A DNA stretch of 64,000 bases from Primulina eburnea (lineage: Eukaryota > Streptophyta > Magnoliopsida > Lamiales > Gesneriaceae), in NCBI RefSeq assembly GCF_022965805.1, contig NC_133116.1:8266601-8330600 (forward strand), read 5' to 3'. The position numbers were made by a program, and so were the translations under genes. How positions within the stretch are numbered: the stretch's first letter is position 1; every line of letters begins with the position of its first letter. The notes beneath the pieces are model-generated. The model was not told the DNA's origin. It worked only from the letters and a program-made list of their open reading frames with translations, and did not search any database. Shown here piece after piece: positions 9,396 to 21,264 of this stretch.

Positions 9396-10839
9396 AAGAA
9401 TTCCGAGAAATCAGACTGGCTTAGATATGCTCAGCTTTGGAATCACACCCGAGATCCATCTTCCAAAGAGGTGATTTTCCAGAAGATTATTGTATTTTTA
9501 GTTTTTTTAATAAAAAATGTTTTAAGCATGTGGGATTTTCCTAATTTCGATTTTTTCATGTTTGGAGTTCAGCATTCACCAAGAAAGGTGGTAGTTACGG
9601 AGGTCACGAGAAATGGAGGTGGCCGATGTGATGGTGCATTTCAGCCATTCAAGAAGGAGAAAAGTTTAGGCACTAGCGGAACTTCAACTGCTCCTAGGCA
9701 AGTACCAAAGAATAAATCACCGTCACCGGCATCCACCAGTTCTACGGCGGGCACTGGCCGCGGAGATAAGAAGGAAGAGAAAGAAGGGGGGTCTCTGAGA
9801 AAAGAAAGGAGGTTTTGGTCGCCGGATTTACAGACCAGATTTGTGCAATCCCTTCATCAACTTGGTGGTTCCCATGGTATATATACTAGCTACAAAATCA
9901 GATTTAAGTATATAATATTGATCCACAATTGTCTGATAAATGTTGTTATTGATTGGATTATGCAGTTGCTACACCTACACGGATAAGGGAGTTGTTGAAA
10001 GTTGATGGGCTCACAGTTAATGAGGTTAAAAATCATTTACAGGTTTGTGAACTCATACTTTTAGTTTCATGATATTTCACAATAATGCAAATTTCTTGAT
10101 GTATCTTGACAAATTAAGAGATGTGATGAAAGTTTATTTGGGTTACTTTGGATTATTGAGCCAATGGGAATAGCAGCTTGGATTGTTGTTAAATGGTTTA
10201 GGTGAAGAATCTCATGGGAGAAACTTTCATTTGAAGCAAGGACTTTTGTGGTCGTGATGTGAACAAGAATAATGCGAAAGGATCAACCATGTAAAATCCT
10301 TTAGATTTAGTCTTGAGAAAGATTATTCTCTTAGCTTTAGTTTATTCTGACTTTTAGACCATATTCGGACATGCTTTCTGGGATAATTTTCCTCCTTGGC
10401 ATGTTTATAGAAAGATGAAGTCAATCCCTTAATTTCTTTCTTTAATATATTGAATTACTTTCGTTCGATCATTTTTCAGAATTATCGATTACACAAGAGA
10501 TCGAGACCAAGTCCATCGATTCAAAACAACAGTAACTCGCAACAAACACCTCAATATTTGGTATTGGGAGGAGTATGTGTGCCACCAGAACATGCCAACA
10601 TGGCTACAACCACCACATCCGGGGATGCCACTCCATCCGCCAGAATATATGCTCCAAATGCTTTGGTGGCACGACCCTTTCGAGAAGCATTGGCATCAGC
10701 AGCCCCGCAACGAAGGCAACCACACTCTGATGCTGGAGGCAGCTGTAGTGGTGAAGATGGGGTTGATGAATCCCATTCCCCGGCCACGTCGTCCTCCACG
10801 CATACGACCATCACCTCACCATATTACTGGTTGTTGTGA
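9396..10839 (+). pseudogene. HHO: HHO/NIGT1-type GARP (MYB-like) transcription factor, 5' end lost to element B
   Basis: Remaining exons are 9396-9470, 9573-9876, 9966-10042 and 10480-10839, all with GT-AG introns and matching phases. They encode KSDWLRYAQLWN, then GAFQPFKKEKS, the GARP DNA-binding domain (RRFWSPDLQTRF, LGGSH, then IRELLKVDGL and EVKNHLQNYRLH), and a Ser/Thr tail ending SHSPATSSSTHTT plus a few residues. HHO/NIGT1 proteins are nuclear repressors in nitrate and phosphate signalling. The N-terminal region, including the EAR-like and coiled-coil parts of the family, is missing and presumably lies left of element A. The normally invariant K of LQKYRLH is N here. The 3' half is otherwise open, so the break may be recent. 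Confidence 0.82.
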
Positions 10840-11326
10840 AAATGTAGAAACATTTGCAATGAGAACGCAATCAATATAATCTTTTTGGTTAACCATAGAG
10901 TTACAAAGGCTGGTTTTTTCCGTTCATTTGTTGCATTAGTGTTTGCATTAGTGTAGAAAACGAGAGGACGGGGCCATGGCAATGAACCTTTTCTTTACCA
11001 TTCTAGATTGATATACCCTCTCCCCCCGCGTATTCATGCGCGTTGGACGAATAAAAAGTATCCATACAAATATTTTATGCTAACAATTATAGCACACATA
11101 TAGATACCACAATGATATTGTAATTATAGATTTGTGTTAATTATATTTTGTGACAAAAGATATTGAATCTATAATTGATGAAAGATATGTTATGCATTGG
11201 TGATATGATATGTTCACAAAATGATCAAATCCCATGTAATCAAAATAGTTATAATTATAAGATTATTATAGAATATCATAAATCTATCTATCTATTATCT
11301 ATTATTACTACTACAAGGCATCGTTT
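10840..11326. other. AT-rich intergenic sequence after HHO
   Basis: Presumed HHO 3' UTR followed by AT-rich sequence. No gene seen. Confidence 0.5.
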
Positions 11327-12091
11327 GGTTCGTGTGATAGGATAAGTAAATGATATATAATAATAGTGATTATAAAATAAAAAGTAAGGATACACAATAC
11401 ATTATGATAAATTATATGATGTTTGTCATTAGTTTAACTTGCTTGATTATTTTTGTTAACTATTTACTAAAATGCCCTCATCATATATTAGTTAGTAATA
11501 TATTCTTAAAATGATTGAATAAATAAATAAAATATCTAGAATTAATTGATTTAAAAAATTATAAATAAAATTTAAATATTATATTAATTATTAAATTTTC
11601 ATTAATTCCAATTTTCGAAAAAAAACTAAAACCCGATTAATATTATAAAAAATAATTAAATTTTGATAATAATATAAATATACATTTATTGTGATAATTA
11701 AAATATTAATACAAATTTGAATAATAAAAAATGGTTAATAAAAATTATAATATTACAGTTAAAAATAATATAATAATAAAAAATATGATCAATAATAATT
11801 AAATTATTTATAATATCAGTCAAATTAAAAATTATATTTAAATATTATTAAATGTTTTGAATCTATAATTATTTTAAACTTTAGAATATTAAAGAAAAAT
11901 TTAAATTAATTAAACATAATCCCTTCTCCCCCAAAAGATTATATAATCACCCACATGAGGATAATAATGCATATGTGCGGGCCGGGTGCGGGCTGAACGG
12001 GCCTATCACAATCTTAATCATGCACACCAAACACATGATAAGTGAAGGATTAACAATCAATCCCCCCTTATCATGCACACCAAACAATGCC
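11327..12091 (+). mobile_element. Tourist-like MITE, family 1, copy 1
   Basis: The left end GGCATCGTTTGGTTCGTG and the right end (inverted, GGCATTGTTTGGTGTGCA) form imperfect terminal inverted repeats. Flanks are CAA and TAA, compatible with a degraded 3-bp TAA target duplication of PIF/Harbinger elements. There is no coding capacity. A related copy in opposite orientation lies at 55708-56441. Confidence 0.75.
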
Positions 12092-12243
12092 TAAATATAA
12101 TAAGTTGAATTATGAATTTACATCTATACTCTTATCTTCATTAAATAATATTCATTAATACATGTCACTTTTGTTGTTTTGTTTTCATCTATTAATTAAT
12201 GGAATCTAAAATAAATTGAAGAAAAATAAAATTTTGCATCTAT

Positions 12244-12640
12244 CACTATAACAAATTTGTTATTCAACAACGGTCAAACAACAACGGTTTTATTGGAAAA
12301 TCGTTGTAATTTATATTTTAACAATGGTTTTATCAAAAACCGTTGTGTATTAGTAGATTTTTCGAAGCTACGACAACGGTACATGAGAAACTGTTGTAGT
12401 TTTGCATGTTTTTTCGTAGTTACAACAACGGGTTTTCAGAAACCGTTGTCTTATTGTTTAAAAATCAACGGTTTTATAAACTATTATCTATTAGCGTGTT
12501 TTTTTTTTTTTTTGACAAAAAACAACGATTTTAGCTAACCCTTGTTGATTAACATGTTTTTTTTGGAAAACAACAACGGTGTTAACAAACCATTGTTGAT
12601 TAGTGGAAAACAACAACGATTTGCTAACAACCTTAATATT
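12244..12640 (+). repeat. CACTA terminus and subterminal repeats
   Basis: From 12268 to about 12625 the motif ACAACGGT or its inverse ACCGTTGT recurs roughly every 30-60 bases, often as facing pairs. In CACTA elements subterminal repeats of this kind bind the element's own regulatory protein. Confidence 0.8.
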
Positions 12641-13112
12641 AACAGCTGATGTGTTCAAAAAACAAAAAGAAAAACCTAATTGCTTCATTCCCTCGTCGTT
12701 CATCTCTCTCGCCATCTCGTCGCCGCGCCTCCTGTAATCGTAGCTCCGACCACCGCCTCAACTAGACGAAGACGTCACCAACCCGAAGCAACTTTAACAT
12801 AAGGAAAACAAGCCCGGATCTAGCAAGCGCGAGCCCTCTTCGCTCAGTTGTTCCAGTGTGCGCGATTCCAACATGTTTTAGGTGAGTTTGTGCTTCAATT
12901 TCTTGAGTGTTTTGTGTTTAGTTGAGGTTGTGCTTCGATTTTTTGGGTTTCTCATTGTATTAAACCTCTGTATATTTCACAAGATCGCAACTAACTATAT
13001 TGCAGAAGCTCATATCCTTTTCCCATGTCTCCGAACCTTCTGTGTTGGTTAAAATTGTGAAGAAATAGAGACCGAAATTCCAGCAATTGGGGGCTGGCTC
13101 AGTGAAGAGTTC

Positions 13113-13259
13113 GTATGGTTCTAGAAGAGGAGGAACCGTTGGAAGACTAAGCAATTGGAGAAGGAATATGATGTATTGAAGAGCCAATTCGAAGCACTGA
13201 AATCGGATAACAATGCCTTCTAGTTTCAAAACAAGAAACTTTAGTCAGAGGCCAATTCA
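13113..13259 (+). pseudogene. captured HD-Zip class I fragment inside the CACTA element
   Basis: One frame reads VWF-stop-KRRNRWKTKQLEKEYDVLK, then SQFEALKSDN and, after further TAG codons at 13221 and 13242, SEANS. This matches the end of homeodomain helix 3 (VWFQNRRARWK) running into the leucine zipper of HD-Zip I transcription factors. All three interruptions are TAG. The rest of the homeodomain is unrecognisable or absent. Capture of host gene pieces is known for CACTA and Mutator elements; a non-functional passenger is the simplest reading. Confidence 0.75.
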
Positions 13260-13882
13260 TTTAATCATTTATTTTTCACTTGTTCTTTAAATGTTCTTTA
13301 ACTCGTCAATGTTGAATTTGGTAAATAACCCCATAATGTAATCAGCCATATGATCTTTAATTGTTGAGCAAGTTGATTAAACCAAGTTGGTAATTTGACC
13401 AGTTTTTACTGTTACTACGACATACCAATTTCAAAGGTGGCCAGCTATCAGGAGCAAGATTCTTTGATGCTGATTTGAGCGGTAATTCCTCTGTTATGGT
13501 TGATTTTCAAGTGTAGTTGTGTCACGTGATGGGTCTGATATGAATTTTTCATGCTTTATGTGCATAAAATTGAAGGTGACAGTGGGTTAGGAAATTTGCT
13601 TACTTTCAAGTTTTCAGTCAGTTAAAAGTTGTGGCGACAGTTTCTTGCATGTATGTTTCTGCATATTTACGAATTAAATTAATGTCATTGTTGTTAAAGC
13701 CATCACTACAAAAATACAACAAATGAAGCTATGTAACACAATTATTGTTGATAGATTCATCACAAATTTGATGTCTAATTTTATTGTTTACAACTATTTT
13801 GAACAGCAGCCTAAGAGTATTTTTACAACTGTTTTGAAGGATTTGACTCATTGTTGTTTGGTTAACTTTTTACGTATAATGG

Positions 13883-16800
13883 ACAAAGATTGGATGTCAA
13901 ATAATAGGTTGTCACATGAATATGAGGTTGGGGTGGAGTATTTCTTGCAACGCAATGCCTTGCCTATGTGCAAAATGTGGTAATCTAAAGATCAAAAATA
14001 TTGACACTATAAGGGCTCATTTGTGTTGTAATGGTATAGATTTAACATATCATACATGGATTTGGCATGGCGAAAGATCTAAGTTCGGGAACTCAATGAA
14101 TGATAGTGATCGAGTAGGACAAGATGAACGCAAATATTTTACCAAGGAACCTATAAGTATGATACATGGTGCATATGATCGTTATGTTGAGAATCCAAAC
14201 CAATTCCACAAGCTACTTGAAGATGCCGAGAAACCTTTATATCCTGGATGTGTTAAATTTACAAAGTTATATGTACTTGTGAAATTATATAACTTGACGA
14301 CAAAATATAGTTGGAGTGATAAAATTTCACTGATTTACTTAGTTTGTTTGGGCAAATGCTTCCAGATGACAATGAATTGCCTTTATCTTTCTATGATGCA
14401 AAGAAAAGCTTATGTGCTTTAGGGATGGATTATGTGAAAATTCATGATTGTCCTAATTATTGTACCTTATACCGGAAGGAGTATGAGGATTTTACCAGTT
14501 GCCCTATTTTTGGGATATCAAGGTGGAAGTTGGGTAAAAATTATACGATAAATGGATGAGTTCCTCCAAAGGTCCTTTGGTACTTCCCACCTATTCCCAG
14601 ATTTCAAAGATGGTTTCAGAAGAAGATGATATCTAAGGAAATAACTTGGCATGCTGATAAAAGAATTCGTGATGGATACTTGCGTCATCCGGCTGATGAA
14701 CCCTCTTGGAAAGTAGTGGATCACAACTGGCCAAATTTTTATTCCGAGCCAAGAAATCTAAGATTGGCCATATTAGCAGACGACATCAATCCACATAGTT
14801 TGATGAGTTCTGCATATAGTTGTTGGACAATTGTGATGATCACTTACAACCTTCCTCCAAGTTTGTGTATGAAGAGAAAATTTATGATGCTCACTTTGTT
14901 GATTTTTGGTCCCAAACAACCGGGAAATGATATTGATGTCTACTTAGCATCTCTAATTGATGATTTAAAATTTTTATCGAATGTATGTGTTGATACATAT
15001 GATGCGTATCGAAAAGATATTTTCTCGCTCAGAGTTGTGTTACTATGGACGATCAATGATTTTCCTGCATGTGGGAACATGTCAGGTTGTATTGTGAAAG
15101 GATATCATGCATGTCAAATATGTGGTGAAGAAACATATTTGACGAGGTTGAGCATAGTAGGAAAATTGCGTATACATGCCATAGAAGGTTTTTTCCCACA
15201 AGTCGTCCGTATCGAAGGCAAAAGAAAGCATTTAACGGGAACCAAGAGTTTAAACTCGCAACAAAACCATTAACTAGGCATGAAGTTTTAGAAAGAGTTG
15301 AATGAATTGATTATCGTCTAGGAAAAATAGGTGGAAAGCTTCAGTTGAAGGTAGGTGACGAAAAATCATGTTGGAAAAAGAAATCTATATTCTTTGAACT
15401 TCAGTATTGGAAACATCTACATGTTTGACATGTTCTTGAAATGATGCATATTGAAAAAAATGTTTGTGAAAGTCTCATCGATACATTACTTGACATTCCA
15501 GGAAAAACAAAGGATTGCAGCAAGACTAGACCTCGTGGAGATGAATTTGAAGACTGATTCTATACCAAAGATGGGGGGAGAAAAGAACGTATTTTCCAGC
15601 AGCCTGTTATACACTAAACAAGTATGAGAAAATAAAATTTTGCAATTCTCTGTTGGGAATAAAGGTCCCTACGGGTTACTCATCTAACATTAAAAACCTC
15701 GTGTCGATGAATGGCTTGAAACTTGTCGGCCTTAAGTCACATGACTATCACAATTTGATGCAACAATTACTTCCAGTGGCAATACATGGTGTCCTGCCTT
15801 AACATATTAGAGATACTATCACTCGGTTGTGTGGGTTCTTCAATGTGTTATACAATAAAGTGAGATATGTTTCAAAGTTGGATAAGATGCAAAGAGAGAT
15901 TGTGATGATATTGTGTTTACTAGAGAAATATTTCCCCCCATCTTTTTTTTTTGATATAATGATTCATTTGACTGTTCATCTTGTGCGTGAGATAAAATTG
16001 TGTGGATCGGTTTGGTTTAGGCATATATATCCATTTGAAATATTCATGAAGATATTGAAAGACTAAGTGCGAAATCGCTATCGGCCTGAAGGGTGTATAG
16101 CCAAACGTTATATTGCTGAACAGGCTGTGGAATTTTGCTCGAACTAATGTCTAGTATAGATATAATTGGTATCTCATCAATGCATCAGAGACTAGTACAA
16201 TTCACTAAGCCTCTGTTTAGTTCAGTAATGCACTACACTAGTGATGATGAGTTGAATCAAGCACATCGTTATCTATTGGAAAATGATGTTGACGTTGAGC
16301 CTTATATCGAGTAACTTCTTTGACTTAGTAATACTTTCTTGCTATTTTTTTTTTTTTACATTCAATTGGTTAACTTGTCCTTAATCATTTCATCAGGGAA
16401 CACATAACATTTTTTGATGCAAAATTTCCTCATAAGGCTAAGTCCATAAGGTAGTTACCAGATGAGCATAACCGAACATTTATTAACTGGTTACGTGCTA
16501 GTGTAAGCTATCTAAATATCAATATTATAGGGTCTTTTAAAACTTAGGGATAAATTTTAGCACTTTGTGAAATGTAGGTTGTAAGTGAAGTTGACAATTC
16601 CACTTATGAAATTTCAGAAAGATTGAATTGGGTAGATTGCGGACCTAGCAAACAAGCGTTAAAGTACTCTAATTATTTGATTGATGGGGTCACTTATCAT
16701 ACAAAAGAGCGAGAAGATATACGAGTTGTGCAAAATTCCGGAATAAGCTTAGTCGCAACGACAATGCAAGTTGTTACTGCAAAAGATAAAAATCCTGTTG

Positions 16801-17162
16801 TATCAGACATGATTCTTTATGGAGTTATTCAAGAAATATGGGAAGTTGATTATCAAATGTTTAAAAATTCAATGTTCAAATATAATTGGATTGAGAATAC
16901 TAACAGTATTAAACTTGATGATCTTGGTTTCATGTTGGTAAACCTAAAGAGAATTGGATTCAAGCCTGACTCTTTTATCTTGGATAGTCAAGCAAAGCAG
17001 GTGTTTAACATTGAATATCCTCAAGATCCTGCAATTCATGTTATACTTGCAAGTCTCACCATAGAGTACATTGAATACATGAATGGTGATGAATTGGAAA
17101 ATGCTGTAACCCACTATCGATGTTTACACGAGGGTTTATATAAATGGATGTTGATGGAATAG
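13883..17162 (+). pseudogene. CACTA TNP2-type transposase, broken
   Basis: Domains in order: transposase-associated domain (DKDWMSNNRLSHEYEVGVEYF, 13881-13943, then after a frameshift CAKCGN and YHTWIWHGE); transposase_21 core (about 14250-15170: LYPGC, LPDDNELP, LYRKEYED, ISRWK, WHADKRIRDG, HPADEPSWK, ILADDINP, GYHACQICGE); DUF4218 (about 15810-16130: RLCGFFNVL, LLEKYFPPSFFF, MIHLTVHLVREI); DUF4216 (about 16620-17000: YYGV-like LYGVIQEIWEVDY, WIE). At least four frameshifts or stops separate them. The intact enzyme cuts and pastes the element; this copy cannot. Confidence 0.85.
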
Positions 17163-17397
17163 ATGAAAATGAACCGCCATGCATTCATGAAGATTGTGAT
17201 GTGTATTTGGTTGAAAATAATTAAGTGCAATCCTAAATGACTTGAACCAGCATAATAGGTTACATTCCCTTACTGTTCTGCATATTAAAGTTTCATGTAG
17301 AAAGAAAAATAAAGAAGTGAATACTAATTTTTTTTTATGACATGCGTTGCATAGTGCATTTTTGTGATTTGCCTAACTAATTGTAAATGCTTGCAGG

Positions 17398-19870
17398 ATG
17401 TCAAAGAATGAGAAGCCTAAACATAATATTGCATATTTTGCCACTGACAATAGTTGTAGGGGGCAAAATAGTTTTGGAATCTACGGAGACCAAAACAACT
17501 AGATCATCTAGAGTTCATCCACGTATGGATATGCTTGTCAGGCAAAGGGTTCATGGAATTAGAAAGGATGTAAGATTCAATAAATTGGGACAGCCAGTAG
17601 GAGAATTTGCAGGTGAGATGCAAAGTTATATTGGAGTTCTTGTTCGAGAAAATGTAAAGATAAGTTATCAGACTTGTAAGAAGGTTCCAAATGATGTCAA
17701 AGAATTAATATGGGAATCAGTTAATATAAGTTATAATGTTTTGACTATTTTAATTAGTTTTCGTATGGTTATGATATGTTTAGTGTTATAGGTTAATATG
17801 ACTTCTATAGTTGATGTACAATATTGATCAAAGCTGGAAGAAGGGATGTCTGAACTATGCAAATAACAAGTGGCGACAGTATAAAGATTTTCTCACTCAA
17901 AAGTTTATTCTTAGCAAGCAGGATAAAATTGAGGATTTGAAAGAACCACCTATTGGGTTTCGTATTACACGAGATGATTGTAGTTCATTTGTAATCAGTT
18001 GCTTGTCTGATGACTTCATGGTAAGATTCTTAATTTGTTATTTTCAAATAAGTAGACCATAACAAATTATTTCTTTTGAATCTAATATATGTGGGCAATG
18101 TTCAATTAACTAGAAATTAAATGATGAACAAAAGAAAAGAAGAAATCAAAACACATACCCCCATCGTAGTCTCGCAAAGGATATGCACGTTTCGCCGACA
18201 AAATAGTAAGTATGATTTTAATAAATCTACCTAAATATAAATATCATACATATTGTTTGTAGGCATATAAGTAGTGACGTATATGCGAAAATTGATGCAA
18301 TGAAAAAAGATATAATGTTGTTACTTGGTGAATCTCTACCTCAGATGTTTATCACTATTGTTCGATATGTTCTGCCTTCTGATGACCACAATGTTCAGAA
18401 ACTCTTACTGTTTTACTTGGAAATTATTGAGAAAGTTTGCAGAACAAATAAGGCAGAGAAAAAGAGTTAATTCGGAAATTTTACTAAATCCATGCTATGT
18501 GATTTATAAATTTGTTGATATCATACATATTATTTGTATGCAAATGAGTTATGTGACGATGATGAGATAAATCGAGCAATTATGTGGAAGAAAGGACGGG
18601 TCAAAAGAAGGGTCAATATGAAGGCGATGAGTTGAAATCAACAATAGAAAAGATTGTAAGCAAACAATACATGAAAATGAATAATTTTTAGTATTTATCT
18701 TGTTCTTTTGTGCATGATAGGATGATTATGTGCAACAAAAACTCGAGGGTACGTTGCATTTTGAAGAGGGAAAAAATGATATCCTTACGAAAGCACTGGA
18801 TTCACATGAACATGCTGGTTGTGTGAGAGGTGTTGGAGGTCAGGTCATTCCAAGAATCTACTTTAATATTGGTAGAATATGCAAGGGTCCTCTTGTTGAT
18901 GACCATATAATTATTAATAAAAAAAGAGTTGATGGAGGTGAATATATTAATCTCAGAACAAGATGAACGCATCGCAGAACAAAATGCACGCATATCATAT
19001 CAAGATGCACGCATACAGAGGCTTGAAGAAATGTTCATAAAGGGTGCAAGCAACTTTGAGATTGAAGACAAAGGTAGTTGCTCAGTAAAGTTGCAACCCA
19101 CGAGTGACGATAAAATCAAAAAGAATGTCTCGAACTATGCAACTTCGAATGATGATGACGTGATATCTTTGAGCAATGCTAATTTTTTGCAGGTAAATAT
19201 TTAGTTGTGATTATATTACTTTGCAGTATTTTATTAGGATTGAATCTGGCTAAATTCTGGTTGTATTAGCTTTGAGAAATGAAAAAGGTAGCTGATTATT
19301 GCAATTTTCCATTATTATGATTTGTATCAAGTTATAACATGATTATTTCTCTTTTAGGTAAGCCGGTTGCATTGGCATTGGAATTTAAGACCAATATTGT
19401 TGCCTACGGTACAATTGTCCATGTCAATGCGGCTGATAAATTATTTCATGATGTTCCATTACCCATGATTTTTATGCACGTATCCATTGATAATGCTGTG
19501 GACAAATTATTACATTTTTCAATTCCAAATGAATGTGATACTGTTGGTGATAAGAACACATGTAGCTTGGCCAGCACACTTGGTAGTAATGCAAGATGAG
19601 GTAAATGTCATATTATATTTAAATTTAAATTATCATAGAGAATTCAATATTGCAGCTAACATGTGTACATTTGCAATGTTTAGAAGCTTCGAAGGAAGAA
19701 AAATTTTGACCACGGAAATAACCATGGTTTTTCTTCAAGTGTTCCAAGAACTTTACATCTATTGTATTGTTATTGTAAACGTGCTCTAGACGATGAACAA
19801 AATCTATCACTGCTTTTTGATCATGATTTCTTTGACGAGGATTACGAACTACTTGTGCACCTTGAGTTAT
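17398..19870 (+). pseudogene. CACTA second gene (PF03004-type protein), broken
   Basis: Remnants include FNKLGQPVGEFAGEMQSYIG and VPNDVKELIWESV (about 17570-17730), then YNIDQSWKK and WRQYKDFLTQKF (17818-17915), the core of the plant En/Spm accessory protein. Around 19339-19600 GKPVALALEF, VAYGTIVHVN and a frameshifted VAWPAHLVV match the small C-terminal domain found in these genes. Exon joins cannot be assigned with confidence. Confidence 0.7.
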
Positions 19871-19960
19871 TAGAGGGAAATTTTGTCAGCATCCTGTAAA
19901 AAAATCCTTGTGGATAGAATTATTAGAGGGAAATTGTCTCAGCATCTTGTAAAAAAATAA

Positions 19961-21264
19961 AAAAAGTGAAAAATCCCAATGTAAAATTAATTTCATTTAA
20001 AACGCGTGTTTATATAAATCGGCTTAAAACTTGTTGGGTTGTGGGAACTGTGACAATGATTTTTATGATAACACAATTTGTTATTATATTTCTAACATAT
20101 TTAGTCAAGTTGAAAATCTGGTGTGCTAAAGTATTTCAATGATATATCATATCTCGTTGATGCAAATGACCAACTACCAAAACGGTTGAACAGAAGACTC
20201 TAATTACTACAAGTCATATCTCTGATCAACAGGCTCATTCAGATGTTATCTAGTCAATCTGGTGGTTTCAAGATAAAGCTGATGTAATTGAAGCAGGAAT
20301 CAGCTTGACATAATCAATTCTAGTATTTTGGTCATCAAAACTAGCTCAGTTATCAAAATGGAATGATTCAGAATGTGTTACGAGGTTAAGACGATAATAT
20401 ACAAATAATCTTCTCAAATAGAAGCCTGAATCATAGCTTAAAAAAGATATAAACTGCGATGAATTGTTGGTTTTGCATTGAATGAAGATCAATTTACAAC
20501 TTGTATGTATTCTTGTATTTCAAGCATATATATCTCATAAGAACTCAAAATCAAGTGATTCTTGATTATGTTGAAAACTAAGAGAAATGACTATAATTTT
20601 CATGTTTATTACTTTGCCATGAAATCAGCGAATCAACATATATAATCAAGAAAGCTATTAGTATAGCCGAATTCAGCAAACAACATAGCCGAATTCAGCA
20701 GACCCAAATCAGCGTATCCCCAAATCAATAGAGTTGAATCCAGCAGAGGTCGAGAAAAGTGGCCTACAACGGGAATATGACATTTTCAATATCAGAAACT
20801 GCATAAAACTTTTACAAACCATCATATTCTTGAATCTAACGTTCATATCATTCTTGGATACCGTAAATACAACATTTTGAAGATAAATGCAAAAGATGTT
20901 GATGTGGATTAAAAAGTATGGGCATATTAATTGAAGAAAACTAGCTGAAATGAGAGCAAGTCTCAAGAAGAGAGTATGATATTACAATTGAGAGAATGAT
21001 ACCGTTGAATTAAATTGTCACACACAAATCACTCACACAAAAAGATATGAGCTTAATAGAATAGTTGAGTGGTTGTATTTACATTAACATGTTAAAGATT
21101 GTGTTTGTAATATTGACATAAGAGATGTTAAACATTAAGCAGATTTTGAGGTTGCAACCTACAATCGAGAGTGTGCTAAGAGTTTTGATTATGCAAGAGA
21201 TAAGTCTTAAGTCGAATAAGGTTGTACAAAGAGTTGTGTAAATTAAAGTCTTCTAGTGGATACC
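19961..21264 (+). repeat. LTR-like remnant, left part
   Basis: Non-coding repeat-like sequence without a preserved frame. Its right end (AAGTCTTCTAGTGG at about 21247) resembles the segment at 38690 in the SIRE-like element, and it resumes after the solo LTR at 22834. Confidence 0.5.

Larger units (their letters stand above)
12244..19960 (+). mobile_element. degenerate CACTA (En/Spm) transposon
   Basis: Begins CACTATAACAAATTTG at 12244, a CACTA-type terminus, followed by foldback subterminal repeats (ACAACGG/CCGTTGT). The interior encodes remnants of the TNP2 transposase and of the second CACTA gene, in that order on the plus strand. The opposite terminus was not found, so the right boundary is approximate. 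Many stops and frameshifts make it inactive. Confidence 0.85.

Noticed and set aside
10577..10879. Alternative frame over the last HHO exon
   Set aside because: The frame that ends SHSPATSSSTHTT matches HHO family tails; the other frame has no similarity.
13705..13730. A second CACTA-like start (CACTACAAAAATACAACAAA)
   Set aside because: It lies inside the element, has no subterminal repeats and no partner; probably chance or an internal remnant.
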